Origin: Tectiglobus sp965247245
Lineage (GTDB): Bacteria; Pseudomonadota; Alphaproteobacteria; Rhizobiales; Hyphomicrobiaceae
Direction: 5' to 3'
DNA: 64,000 nucleotides
Assembly (NCBI GenBank): GCA_965247245.1
Contig: CBDFGV010000003.1
Span: 310,001-374,000, forward strand
Shown: piece after piece, positions 23,800 to 32,582 of the stretch
Numbering within the stretch: the first letter of the stretch is position 1
Layout of the letters: each line of letters starts with the position of its first letter
The notes under the pieces: model-generated
The model's database searches: none
What the model was told of the DNA's origin: nothing
What the model saw: the letters and a program-made list of their open reading frames with translations, nothing else
Translations under genes and position numbers: made by a program

Positions 23800-23979
23800 C
23801 TATTCGCCTTGATCCTTGGCAACCCGAAACCAGCCGCGCACAACGCGACGGTTTCTAAACGTTGATGTTGGCTGCGCGATCTCGTCGGCGTTTCGCTGCT
23901 CCAGCGTAATGTGAAGCAGTCTGCCGTCGCAGAGCACAGCCCACGCAGGCACAATCGGTCTGTCGTCTTTCTCGTCCAT
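23800..23979 (-). CDS. Small unknown protein beside the hairpin array
   Basis: A 59-residue protein; AGAGGG lies eight bases before the ATG at 23979, and an in-frame ATG at 23988 is an alternative. It has an acidic start (MDEKDDRP) and a beta-rich centre (AWAVLCDGRLLHITLEQ), with a C-terminal basic strand (RVVRGWFRV). Its stop codon directly follows the last hairpin unit, so the array lies at the 3' end of its transcript. No family recognised. Confidence 0.5.
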   Translation of the reverse strand: MDEKDDRPIVPAWAVLCDGRLLHITLEQRNADEIAQPTSTFRNRRVVRGWFRVAKDQGE

Positions 23980-24051
23980 GGCGATCAACCCTCTTTGACC
24001 GCCCGCAACCCCGGACCGGTTTTTGAGCTAGTTCGCGGGATCTTGCAACCA

Positions 24052-24077
24052 GCGTTCGAATCCCGTTCCGTCCGCCA
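24052..24077 (+). other. tRNA-Ser 3'-end-like fragment, candidate attachment site
   Basis: GTTCGAATCCCG followed by TTCCGTCCGCCA looks like the T-loop, 3' T-stem, acceptor strand, discriminator G and CCA of a tRNA-Ser gene. The matching 5' half of the T-stem and the rest of the tRNA are missing. Such orphan tRNA 3' ends mark the distal boundary of islands inserted in tRNA genes. Island-like genes end here, and conserved chromosomal genes begin about 280 bases later. Confidence 0.5.
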
Positions 24078-24354
24078 ACAAAATGTTGCAGGACGTCAAT
24101 TAGTATCCAATTAGTGTCTTTAAAAACACAAATTAGGAATTTCTTTGTAAAATCAGAGCACTATCGACAAGATTCTGCGGACTCCGTCTCCGCCAGCTTC
24201 TCAGCACAACGCGCATCATCTCGGTCATCATCACTACGGGTTGATCGGCAAGCTGAACTCTAGCTGCTTGATTCCAGTAACAATTCCATCAGCACCAGCT
24301 TGACGCGGAAGGGTTATCGCGGGACGTTCACTTAGGTTCAGTGAGAGTTCTGCG

Positions 24355-24888
24355 ATGATGATAACCATTCGATACGCTTTGGCTGCTTTCGTTACCTTGT
24401 GCGCGGGCTTGATGCTAGTGATGACCAGCGCGCAGGCGCAGACCCAAGCGGCGGCGGCCCAAACTCAAACCGAAGCGCAAGATCGCCATGTCGGCTATTA
24501 TTATCCCGAGCCGCAAATCCGTGAGATGTATGAGTCAGCTTTGATCACCGCGCCGATTTCCAGTTCGCGGTCACGGGCAGCATTTGCAGTTGGCATTGCG
24601 CTCATGCAGAACAAGCGCAGCTTTGCGCCGACTTACCATTTGTTTGTTAAAGGCGCGCGCAAGGAAAAGCTGATCATTGTTGCGACCGAGACCGGTCGCT
24701 ACGCCACGCACTATCAGTTGCGCGCCTTGCTTGCAGCCATGACATCGGAAGCCCGTTCAACATCGCTGTTCAACAAGCTGCCCGAGCCAGAGAAACGAAC
24801 GTTCCTCGACTTCTGCAAATTCATGGGCTTCACGCGGCTGACGATTTCCAACGGTCAGGATCTAGCGATCCAGTTCGAGCTGAAATAG
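24355..24888 (+). CDS. Periplasmic protein of unknown function
   Basis: A 177-residue protein with a signal peptide (residues 1-29, hydrophobic LAAFVTLCAGLMLVM, cleavage near AQA-QT). Then comes a Gln/Ala/Thr-rich linker and a domain beginning with GYYYPEPQ. Similar secreted proteins are common in Hyphomicrobiales and are sometimes mislabelled as molybdenum cofactor proteins; I know no verified function. It is the first gene right of the candidate attachment site and so belongs to the chromosome proper. Confidence 0.65.
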   Translation: MMITIRYALAAFVTLCAGLMLVMTSAQAQTQAAAAQTQTEAQDRHVGYYYPEPQIREMYESALITAPISSSRSRAAFAVGIALMQNKRSFAPTYHLFVKGARKEKLIIVATETGRYATHYQLRALLAAMTSEARSTSLFNKLPEPEKRTFLDFCKFMGFTRLTISNGQDLAIQFELK

Positions 24889-24950
24889 ATCAGCCTAGTC
24901 CACACGCGTTGTGTTGCGATGGCGCGCTAACCTGGTAGGTGCGTTGTGCG

Positions 24951-25805
24951 TTAAACGACGACTTCGCCGCCGGAGTTCTCATCGCCCCACTCGCTCCAGG
25001 AACCATCGTAAACCGGGACATCAGGATTGCCGATCACCGCCATGGCGAGCGAGAGCACGCACGCCGTGACGCCGGAGCCGCAACTCGTCACAGCAGGTTG
25101 GCGCTGGTTGACACCGGCGCTATCGAATGCCGACCGTAGGTCGTCGGCCGACTTCAATGTACCATCCTCATTGAGTAAGTTGGTGAAAGGCAAGTTGAAG
25201 GCACCCGGCATATGTCCCGAGCGCAATCCTTTGCGTGGCTCCGGTGCTTCTGCCTTGAAGCGGGCAGCGGCGCGTGCATCAATAATCTGTTCTCCACCAT
25301 TGCGCACGATGGATTTGATGTCATCGATATCGCGGACCAGACCAGCATTAAAGCGCGGCGTGAAGTGGCGCTCGGACCGGGCAGGTGTTGGCTGCGCTGT
25401 CACGGCTCGTCCTTCCGCCTTCCACTTTGGCAAGCCGCCGTTGAGGACGGCAACATCCTCGTGACCCATGGCCCGGAACATCCACCAAACACGCGCTGCA
25501 GAATAGAGACCGACACTGTCGTAAGCGACAACGCGCATACCATCGCCAATGCCCATCTTCTTCATCTGTGACGCGAACTGGACGGTCGACGGCAGCATAT
25601 GTGGCAGAGGGTTTTTCTTGTCCGCAATGTCATTGATATCGAAGAAGATCGCCCCTGGAATGTGCTCCGCTTCGTATTCAGCATGGGCGTCGCGGTTTGC
25701 CGTTGGCAGATGGGTAGAGCCATCCAGAATGACGAGATCCGGTGACTCGAGATGATCCGCCAGCCAGTCAGTTTCAACGATGTAACGACCGCGAAGTTCA
25801 GGCAT
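24951..25805 (-). CDS. sseA: 3-mercaptopyruvate sulfurtransferase
   Basis: A 284-residue two-domain rhodanese. The inactive N-terminal domain (to about residue 140) carries HIPGAIFFDI, and the active domain carries HMPGAFNLPF. The catalytic loop is CGSGVTA, with the nucleophile at Cys242; this loop type is that of mercaptopyruvate rather than thiosulfate sulfurtransferases. It transfers sulfur from 3-mercaptopyruvate to thiols or cyanide in the cytoplasm. It is the last of three minus-strand genes (cysK, alanyl-tRNA editing gene, sseA) with gaps near 50 bases, a probable operon for cysteine and sulfur handling. Confidence 0.9.
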   Translation of the reverse strand: MPELRGRYIVETDWLADHLESPDLVILDGSTHLPTANRDAHAEYEAEHIPGAIFFDINDIADKKNPLPHMLPSTVQFASQMKKMGIGDGMRVVAYDSVGLYSAARVWWMFRAMGHEDVAVLNGGLPKWKAEGRAVTAQPTPARSERHFTPRFNAGLVRDIDDIKSIVRNGGEQIIDARAAARFKAEAPEPRKGLRSGHMPGAFNLPFTNLLNEDGTLKSADDLRSAFDSAGVNQRQPAVTSCGSGVTACVLSLAMAVIGNPDVPVYDGSWSEWGDENSGGEVVV

Positions 25806-25854
25806 TCCTGTAACCCTTTGCTGAATGAGATACCAATCGATGGATGAAGGAACT

Positions 25855-26577
25855 TTACTCGATCAGAGCCAAACGAACGCGGCGGTTTTGCCGCCCCTTC
25901 TTTTCAATCTTGGGGATCGCAACGCGACCAATTTCGGCGGTTGATCTGACATGTGTGCCACCACACGGCTGCAGATCCACACTGCCGCCCTCACCAATGG
26001 AAACGAGCCGGACTTTTCCTGAGCCCATCGGCGGCTTCACCGACATTGTGCGCACAAGGCCTGGATTAGCCTCTAGTTCGGCGTCGCTAATCCACGTTTC
26101 CGAGACCGCATGATCGCCTGCAATGATCTCATTCAGTTGCGCTTCAACGGCGTCCTTTTCGATGGCGCCTGCATCCTGAATATCGAAATCAAGCCGCCCG
26201 TCGCCAGCACCAATTTGGCCACCGGTGACCGGATACTTGATCACGCTGCATAGCAGGTGGAGCGCCGTGTGGACGCGCATATACTTATGACGTGTTGCCC
26301 AATCCAGAACGACTGTCAGCTCCTGGCCGACGTCCGGCAACTGCTCTGGATCTTGCGGAACGTGGACGATTGTCTTGCGATCCTGGTCGTAGACCGTTGT
26401 TGCAATGGCGCAAGTTCGACCATCGAATTCTAACGTTCCGGCGTCTCCCGGTTGACCGCCTCCGGACGCGTAAAACACCGTCCTGTCCAAGACGATGCCG
26501 CCGCGGTCGTTCACCGCTACGACTGTGGCCGTGCAATCCCTGGCATAAGCATCGTCTCGAAAAACCGCTTCAGTCAT
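25855..26577 (-). CDS. Alanyl-tRNA editing protein (AlaX type)
   Basis: A 240-residue free-standing relative of the editing domain of alanyl-tRNA synthetase. The zinc ligands are visible: HTALH (His103 and His107) and CGGTH near residues 206-210. It also keeps the N-terminal FYASGGGQPGD motif typical of the AlaX-M/L group. It hydrolyses Ser-tRNA(Ala), and possibly Gly-tRNA(Ala), preventing mistranslation. It lies between cysK and sseA with short gaps, so co-transcription is likely. The symbol is left open because naming varies. Confidence 0.85.
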   Translation of the reverse strand: MTEAVFRDDAYARDCTATVVAVNDRGGIVLDRTVFYASGGGQPGDAGTLEFDGRTCAIATTVYDQDRKTIVHVPQDPEQLPDVGQELTVVLDWATRHKYMRVHTALHLLCSVIKYPVTGGQIGAGDGRLDFDIQDAGAIEKDAVEAQLNEIIAGDHAVSETWISDAELEANPGLVRTMSVKPPMGSGKVRLVSIGEGGSVDLQPCGGTHVRSTAEIGRVAIPKIEKKGRQNRRVRLALIE

Positions 26578-26630
26578 CTCATTATCCCCGTCGACGAGAC
26601 ATCGATCTCAGCTACATGCTGCTCCAAAAT

Positions 26631-27677
26631 TTAGGCGTCAACGTCCTCAAAAACTGTCGGAATGCCACTAGTGTTCGCTTCCAACCAAGATGGAACAGGA
26701 AGCTCCTTGCTGCGCAGAAATTCAGGGTTGAACAGCTTGCTCTGATAACGCGAGCCGAAATCACAGAGGATTGTCACAATGGTATGGCCCGGCCCCATCT
26801 CGCGGGCCAAGTGCTTAGCGCCGGCGATATTGACGCCTGACGATGCACCAAGGCACAGGCCCTCCTCTTCCATCATCTGGAATACAATCTCAACGGCTTC
26901 GGCATCGGGGATCTGGTAAGCATGATCGACCACCGCGTCTTCCAGATTTGCAGTGATGCGCCCCTGGCCGATGCCTTCTGTTATAGAACCACCCTCTGCC
27001 TTGAGTTCGCCGGTGGTGTAGTAGGAATAAAGAGCAGCACCCGGCGGGTCTGCGAGACCAATCTTGACGTCACTGTTTTTGGCCTTCAGCCCCATCGAGA
27101 CGCCAGCCAGTGTGCCGCCGGAACCGACAGCGCAAGAAAACCCGTCGACCTTACCATCGGTCTGTTCCCAAATCTCAGGTGCCGTTGTTTCGATATGCGC
27201 GAGACGGTTGGCGGTGTTGTCAAACTGGTTGGCCCAGATCGCGCCATTCGGCTCGCTTTCATTCAGAGCTTCGGCCAGCCGCGCTGAGTACTTCACATAG
27301 TTGTTCGGGTTGCGATAAGGCACCGCCGGCACTTCAACCAGGCGTGCTCCGAGCAGGCGCAACGCATCTTTCTTCTCTTGAGCCTGTGTCTCCGGAATGA
27401 CAATCACCGTCCGATAGCCCAGAGCGGCACCAATTACAGTGAGCCCAATCCCGGTGTTGCCGGCCGTGCCTTCAACTATTGTGCCGCCAAGCTTGAGGCG
27501 TCCGGCTTTCTCGGCCTCTCTGATGATGAACAGGGCAGCACGATCCTTCACCGACTGGCCGGGGTTCATGAATTCGGCCTTACCCAGAATTGTGCAACCC
27601 GTTTCCTCTGATGCGCGTTTAAGTTTAATGAGCGGGGTCCGGCCGACAGCATCGGCGACATTAGCGGCGACGTACAA
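26631..27677 (-). CDS. cysK: Cysteine synthase A
   Basis: A 348-residue PLP-dependent O-acetylserine sulfhydrylase. The PLP lysine is in NPGQSVKDRAA (Lys44), the substrate loop is EGTAGNTGIG, and the phosphate-binding loop is GSGGTLAG. It makes cysteine from O-acetylserine and sulfide. The length is slightly above the 310-330 usual, with a C-terminal extension of the kind seen in Hyphomicrobiales. It is the first gene of the minus-strand group; its promoter should lie in 27678-27750. Confidence 0.9.
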   Translation of the reverse strand: MYVAANVADAVGRTPLIKLKRASEETGCTILGKAEFMNPGQSVKDRAALFIIREAEKAGRLKLGGTIVEGTAGNTGIGLTVIGAALGYRTVIVIPETQAQEKKDALRLLGARLVEVPAVPYRNPNNYVKYSARLAEALNESEPNGAIWANQFDNTANRLAHIETTAPEIWEQTDGKVDGFSCAVGSGGTLAGVSMGLKAKNSDVKIGLADPPGAALYSYYTTGELKAEGGSITEGIGQGRITANLEDAVVDHAYQIPDAEAVEIVFQMMEEEGLCLGASSGVNIAGAKHLAREMGPGHTIVTILCDFGSRYQSKLFNPEFLRSKELPVPSWLEANTSGIPTVFEDVDA

Positions 27678-28088
27678 TTTGGCGTCCTTTGTTGAGGAGT
27701 GATTGGTGATCTGTAACCAAACCTAATCAGCCAAATGCCCACCCGCAACCCGCGACATCGACCAGATGAGCCGTACTGGTCTGCCAATGAGGAGAACACG
27801 AGAGCACTTGCCCCGCACAGCAGACGGTTGCCGCAAGTGCACATTCCACCGCGAGCTCACATGGGCACCCGCGCTCGGCAAAACTGTCGCAACCCCAATC
27901 TGGCTGAATTGATGATTGATTTTTCCTGCGTCCTGCCGATATACATGCGGACTGATGCGATCATGTAGCCGCGCACGGAGACGTGTTGCGGCAATTGTTT
28001 TTGCATTAAGCGGATTAAGCATAGGAAACACTCTTTGGTTGTGTGGCTTTGACGGCCTCCTAGGCTGGTCCACGAAACTGCTCCATAG
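27678..28088. other. Spacer between cysK and tRNA-Leu
   Basis: A 411-base stretch without a credible gene. It contains a perfect inverted repeat, GCACTTGC (27804-27811) with GCAAGTGC (27833-27840), of unknown use. Promoters for cysK (left) and the tRNA (right) are expected but not resolved. Confidence 0.35.
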
Positions 28089-28173
<85 letters not shown>

Positions 28174-28259
28174 TGGAGCAATAGCCGGATAGCATGTCCG
28201 CTGTCGTTGTGACGGCGGCACAATGCTGGATCTCATTGGCAAATCTGGGTTTGAGACGA

Positions 28260-29645
28260 ATGCAAGTAACTGAAACAGTTTCCGAAGGCCTGAAGCGTGA
28301 AATTCAGGTGGTCCTCGCCGCAGCTGACCTGAACCAGAAATGCGACAAGCGGCTCGATGAGATCAAGGATGATGTGCAGATCAAGGGATTCCGCAAGGGC
28401 CGCGTTCCCAAGCTTCACCTGAAAAAGGTTTATGGCCGTCGTCTGATGCTTGAAGTGCTCCAGGAAGCCGTTGAGGAGAGCAGCAAGCAGGCACTCAACG
28501 ATCGCAATGAGCGTCCGGTTGCCCAGCCCGAAATTGCACTGCCGGAAGATGAATCTGAGATCGAGAGCGTTGTCTCAGGCTCAAAAGATCTATCATATTC
28601 AATGAGTTATGAGGTTATTCCGCCAATTGAGCTGGTTGACTTCTCAACCATGAACGTCGAGCGCCTGGTTGCGAAGGTGGATGACTCAGCGGTTGACGAA
28701 GCACTTCAAGACCTTGCGAAGCGCAACAAAGCCTACAATGCCGATCCCGAAGCTGTCGCCGAAGACGAAGACAAGCTCAAGATCGATTTTGTCGGGCGGA
28801 TCGACGGTGAGGAATTCGAAGGCGGCACCGCGGAAGGCATTGATCTCATCATCGGCCAGGGCGGCTTTATTCCTGGCTTCGAAGAGGGCCTGAAAGGTGC
28901 CAAAGCAGGTGAGCAGCGCGACGTCACAACGACGTTCCCCGAAGAGTATCCGGTCGACACGTTGAAGGGCCGGGAAGCGACATTCGCTGTGACGGTTCAA
29001 GAAGTAGCCAAGGCAGCAGAAGCTGAGGTGAACGACGCTCTCGCCGAAACACTCGGCGTCGAGAACCTTGAAAAACTGCGCGAGCTCGTAACCAACCAGA
29101 TCACAAGCGAGTACGACCAGATTTCGCGCGCCAAGCTGAAGCGCACGCTCTTAGATCAGCTCGATGAAAAGCACAGTTTCGAATTGCCGCCCTCCTTGGT
29201 CGAGGCAGAGTTCAACAGCATCTGGAATGAACTCACAGAGAACATGAAGAAGGAAGAGAAGTCCTTCGAAGATGAGGGCAAGACGGAAGAAGAAGCCCGC
29301 ACCGAGTACGAGGATATCGCAAAGCGCCGCGTCAGGCTTGGCCTGGTCATCGGCGAGATCGGCGACAAGCACGAGATCCAGGTCGAGCAGGAAGAACTCC
29401 GCGAGGCTCTGGTCCAGCAGGCCCGCCAGTATCCTGGCCACGAAAAGATGGTCTACGACTATTTCGAGAAAACACCTGGTGCGATTGGACAGCTTCGCGC
29501 GCCAATCTTCGAAGAAAAGGTCGTTGATTTCTTGGTCGGTCAAGCCACAGTCACAGATAAAGAAGTGACGCGTGAGGAACTGGCAGCACCGATCGACGGT
29601 GACGAGGTGGCCGAAACCGATGCCGGTGAGAACGCAGAAAAATAA
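28260..29645 (+). CDS. tig: Trigger factor
   Basis: A 461-residue ribosome-bound chaperone with peptidyl-prolyl isomerase activity. The N-terminal ribosome-binding domain includes the signature GFRKGRVPK (about residues 43-51). The FKBP-type domain is at about 150-245 (VGRIDGEEFEGGTAEG, FIPGFEEGLKGAKAGE), followed by the helical C-terminal arms rich in Glu/Lys. I start at ATG 28260, since MQVTETVSEGLKRE is the conserved front. It begins the tig-clpP-clpX-lon protein-quality cluster. Confidence 0.95.
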   Translation: MQVTETVSEGLKREIQVVLAAADLNQKCDKRLDEIKDDVQIKGFRKGRVPKLHLKKVYGRRLMLEVLQEAVEESSKQALNDRNERPVAQPEIALPEDESEIESVVSGSKDLSYSMSYEVIPPIELVDFSTMNVERLVAKVDDSAVDEALQDLAKRNKAYNADPEAVAEDEDKLKIDFVGRIDGEEFEGGTAEGIDLIIGQGGFIPGFEEGLKGAKAGEQRDVTTTFPEEYPVDTLKGREATFAVTVQEVAKAAEAEVNDALAETLGVENLEKLRELVTNQITSEYDQISRAKLKRTLLDQLDEKHSFELPPSLVEAEFNSIWNELTENMKKEEKSFEDEGKTEEEARTEYEDIAKRRVRLGLVIGEIGDKHEIQVEQEELREALVQQARQYPGHEKMVYDYFEKTPGAIGQLRAPIFEEKVVDFLVGQATVTDKEVTREELAAPIDGDEVAETDAGENAEK

Positions 29646-29653
29646 AGCATATT

Positions 29654-29703
29654 GAGCAGCTTATCTGCTCTTGTTGATGGCAGGCGAGGATCATTTCCTC
29701 GCC
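29654..29703 (+). terminator. Two hairpins after tig
   Basis: GAGCAG/CTGCTC (29654-29670), followed by TTGTTG, and GGCGAGGA/TCCTCGCC (29683-29703) lie directly after the tig stop. The second stem is eight perfect pairs with a five-base loop but has only a weak T-rich tail. Together they probably end the tig transcript. Confidence 0.5.
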
Positions 29704-29744
29704 TCACTTTGCAACTGTGCAAGTCTATTGTGGACGGCTTGCCT

Positions 29745-29772
29745 TTGACGTCCGCACGCCCGTTCTTATGTT
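29745..29772 (+). promoter_or_regulatory. Candidate clpP promoter
   Basis: TTGACG (29745-29750) and TATGTT (29767-29772), 16 bases apart, lie about 75 bases before clpP. The fit is to the housekeeping consensus; a heat-shock sigma site cannot be excluded. Confidence 0.4.
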
Positions 29773-29848
29773 AAAACGAATGCAGTGATTCCGCGGCTCA
29801 CTTTGCGCTGAAGCACGCCGCCCGCCAGCTCGATCGAAAGGTTCCCCG

Positions 29849-30502
29849 ATGCAAGATCCCGTGAATACCCTAACCAACACATTCTGGCCGATGGTGGTCG
29901 AGCAAACGACGCGCGGCGAACGCGGCTACGACCTGCCATCGCGATTGTTGAAAGAGCGCATCATCTTTGTGACCGGTCCGATCGAGGACCACATGGCCAC
30001 CTCCATCTGTATGCAGTTGCTGTATTGCGAGTCCGAGAACCCCACTAAGGAGATCTCGATGTATATCAACTCTCCCGGCGGTGTCGTGACTGCTGGGATG
30101 GCGATCTATGATACGATGCAGTTCATCAAACCGCCCGTTGCCACGCTCTGCATCGGTCAGGCTGCTTCGATGGGCTCTCTCCTTCTGTGCGCAGGTGCCA
30201 AGGATATGCGGTTCGCCCTTCGCAATGCCCGCATCATGGTTCACCAACCGTCAGGCGGTTTCTCAGGACAGGCTTCAGACATTGAACGACATGCCGAAGA
30301 TATCGTGAAGATGAAACGGCGACTAAACGAAGTATATGTGAAGCATACGGGCCAAGACTATGATGTTATTGAGAAGACCCTGGACCGGGATTACTTCATG
30401 ACTGCCGAGCAATCGCTAGAATTCGGCCTGATCGATCGGGTGCTTGAAAGCCGGGATGAAGTTGCTCAACTTGGTAATCCACCGGAAAGCTCCAGCAGCT
30501 AA
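29849..30502 (+). CDS. clpP: ATP-dependent Clp protease proteolytic subunit
   Basis: A 217-residue serine peptidase that forms a 14-subunit barrel with ClpX or ClpA. The catalytic triad is visible: Ser107 in GQAASMGS, His132 in MVHQPSGG and Asp181 in TLDRDYF. The INSPGGVVTAGMAIYD handle region is complete. An N-terminal extension of about 17 residues (before MVVEQT) is normal for alphaproteobacteria and is partly removed in mature ClpP. It lies upstream of clpX, but 540 bases separate them, so both probably have own promoters. Confidence 0.95.
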   Translation: MQDPVNTLTNTFWPMVVEQTTRGERGYDLPSRLLKERIIFVTGPIEDHMATSICMQLLYCESENPTKEISMYINSPGGVVTAGMAIYDTMQFIKPPVATLCIGQAASMGSLLLCAGAKDMRFALRNARIMVHQPSGGFSGQASDIERHAEDIVKMKRRLNEVYVKHTGQDYDVIEKTLDRDYFMTAEQSLEFGLIDRVLESRDEVAQLGNPPESSSS

Positions 30503-31042
30503 CTTTGATTGATTCTTTTGCTGACTATCAGCCAGGTCATCAGCCAAGATGCGGCATGACGGCATAGTTCGTGCAAGGCAGTTAATTGCGTAAAGCCCGC
30601 CCGTGGCCAGTGCTAGTGCACCGATTTGCCTTGCTCGGTGTGTGTCAACTGGAGCGAGCGAGTGGGATGGCGCGCGAAAATTGTTTCGGACAGGAGCTCA
30701 TGCGTCGCAGGGAGAACATATTGTCTGGAATAGTTGCTGACGTAGTGTAGGCGGATTGAATATTGACCGATTGTAACGGTAGAGGAAAATAGGACACACG
30801 TGGTGCATTCTTGCCATGGGCCGATGTTAAGGTTTCGCAGCAGCGTTAATACAATCTTGATTGCGACACCGGCAGCATGTTGAGATCAGTGTTCGAGCGT
30901 TCCAACCGCACAGTAGGTCGGATGTGCAACTTGAGTGCACGCACCGTTTGTTAGTGCTGATGCCTTGTCGGCGCTGCTAGCGATAGAGATCCGGGTTAGA
31001 TTGTGCACGATCTAAGCGGCAGACGAAGGGTAAGAACGAAAC
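30503..31042. other. 540-base spacer between clpP and clpX
   Basis: I see no gene here. The distance is long for this pair. Apart from the palindrome at 30996-31015 I recognise no element; it probably contains the clpX promoter and an untranslated leader. Confidence 0.4.
30996..31015. promoter_or_regulatory. 20-bp palindrome upstream of clpX
   Basis: TTAGATTGTGCACGATCTAA is symmetric over ten positions on each side with one mismatch pair. It ends 27 bases before the clpX start codon, so it lies in the promoter or leader, and could be bound by a dimeric regulator or form a leader hairpin. Confidence 0.45.
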
Positions 31043-32296
31043 ATGCCGAGCCAAGAAAAGAATACGCTCTACTGCTCATTCTGCGGCAAGAGTCAGCATG
31101 AGGTTCGCAAGCTGATTGCCGGCCCAACCGTATTCATATGCGATGAATGCGTTGAGCTGTGCATGGATATCATCCGGGAAGAGAATAAGAACACGCTCGT
31201 CAAGTCGCGCGACGGCGTTCCAACGCCCGAAGAAATCAAGACAGTTCTGGATTCCTATGTCATCGGCCAGGATTACGCCAAGCGTGTCCTCGCTGTCGCG
31301 GTGCACAACCACTATAAGCGGCTCAATCACGCGGCCAAGAACAACGATGTCGAACTCGCCAAGTCAAACATTCTGCTGATAGGACCGACAGGCTGCGGTA
31401 AAACCCTTCTTGCGCAGACACTTGCTCGTATCCTTGACGTGCCATTTACAATGGCCGACGCGACCACGCTGACGGAAGCCGGTTATGTTGGTGAAGACGT
31501 CGAGAACATCATTCTGAAGCTGCTACAGTCTGCTGATTACAATGTTGAACGCGCCCAGCGCGGTATTGTTTACATTGATGAAGTCGACAAGATCAGCCGC
31601 AAATCGGACAATCCGTCGATCACGCGGGATGTCTCCGGCGAAGGTGTTCAGCAGGCCCTATTGAAGATCATGGAGGGGACTGTTGCATCAGTACCACCGC
31701 AAGGTGGGCGCAAGCACCCTCAGCAGGAGTTTCTGCAGGTTGATACAACCAACATTCTCTTCATTTGCGGCGGTGCGTTTGCCGGTCTGGACAAGATCAT
31801 TGCGGCCCGCGGCAAAGGCACGTCGATCGGTTTTGCCGCCACAGTGAGCGACCCGGATGAGCGCAAGACAGGTGAGGTTTTGCGCGGTGTGGAGCCGGAA
31901 GATCTGTTGCGTTTCGGTCTGATCCCGGAATTCATTGGTCGTATGCCGGTCCTGGCAACGCTAGAGGATCTCGACGAGGAAGCTCTCGTGCAAATCCTCA
32001 GCGAGCCTAAGAATGCGCTCGTCAAGCAGTATCAGCGGCTGTTCGAGATGGAAGACATCAAGCTCACCATCACAACGGATGCCCTCAAATCAATCTCCCG
32101 CAAGGCGATTGAACGAAAGACCGGCGCGCGCGGTCTGCGCTCGATCATGGAGGGAATTCTTCTCGACACAATGTTTGATCTTCCAAGCCTGAAAGGTGTG
32201 GAGGAAGTCGTCATTGGACCAGAAGTTGTTGAAGGTGGCGCTCGGCCATTGAAAATCTATACCGAACGGGCTGAAGAACAAGAGACGTCAGCCTAA
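31043..32296 (+). CDS. clpX: ATP-dependent protease ATPase subunit ClpX
   Basis: A 417-residue AAA+ unfoldase. The N-terminal zinc-binding domain has CSFCGKS and CDECVELC (four Cys). Walker A is GPTGCGKT (about 115-122), Walker B is YIDEVDK, and the ClpP-docking IGF-type loop and sensor residues follow in the standard order. It feeds SsrA-tagged and other substrates to ClpP. The length is normal (about 420). It has AGGGTAAGAAC before the ATG. Confidence 0.97.
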   Translation: MPSQEKNTLYCSFCGKSQHEVRKLIAGPTVFICDECVELCMDIIREENKNTLVKSRDGVPTPEEIKTVLDSYVIGQDYAKRVLAVAVHNHYKRLNHAAKNNDVELAKSNILLIGPTGCGKTLLAQTLARILDVPFTMADATTLTEAGYVGEDVENIILKLLQSADYNVERAQRGIVYIDEVDKISRKSDNPSITRDVSGEGVQQALLKIMEGTVASVPPQGGRKHPQQEFLQVDTTNILFICGGAFAGLDKIIAARGKGTSIGFAATVSDPDERKTGEVLRGVEPEDLLRFGLIPEFIGRMPVLATLEDLDEEALVQILSEPKNALVKQYQRLFEMEDIKLTITTDALKSISRKAIERKTGARGLRSIMEGILLDTMFDLPSLKGVEEVVIGPEVVEGGARPLKIYTERAEEQETSA

Positions 32297-32582
32297 CCTG
32301 CTGCGTGCGACATGCAGCGACACGATTAATTGTGATCTTATTGGAACCTGAGATCGAAGTGCTTATGTCCGGTAGTCGTCGTTCGTAGCTATTCGGCAAG
32401 ACACGGAGCTTGCTGAGAGTTGCCGCCGGCGAAATGAAGTTGAGAGGATCGTAATCGACGGGTTGCCGTTGCTGTCATCAGGACAAAGACCCGGGCTTAC
32501 TTGGAACGGTTGAGTAAAGCGATCCTGTCTGAGGAACTACACGATTGCGGGATAACCCGGAATCTAAATTCAGAGAGAGCCC

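Noticed and set aside
24012..24077. A complete degenerate tRNA gene
   Set aside because: GGACCGG pairs with six of seven acceptor positions and a CTTGCAA loop exists, but no anticodon or T-stem can form and the length is only 66 bases. A 3' fragment is the better reading.
27723..28073. Minus-strand frame of 116 codons between cysK and tRNA-Leu
   Set aside because: Composition is not protein-like, no ribosome site is seen, and it runs close to the tRNA gene.
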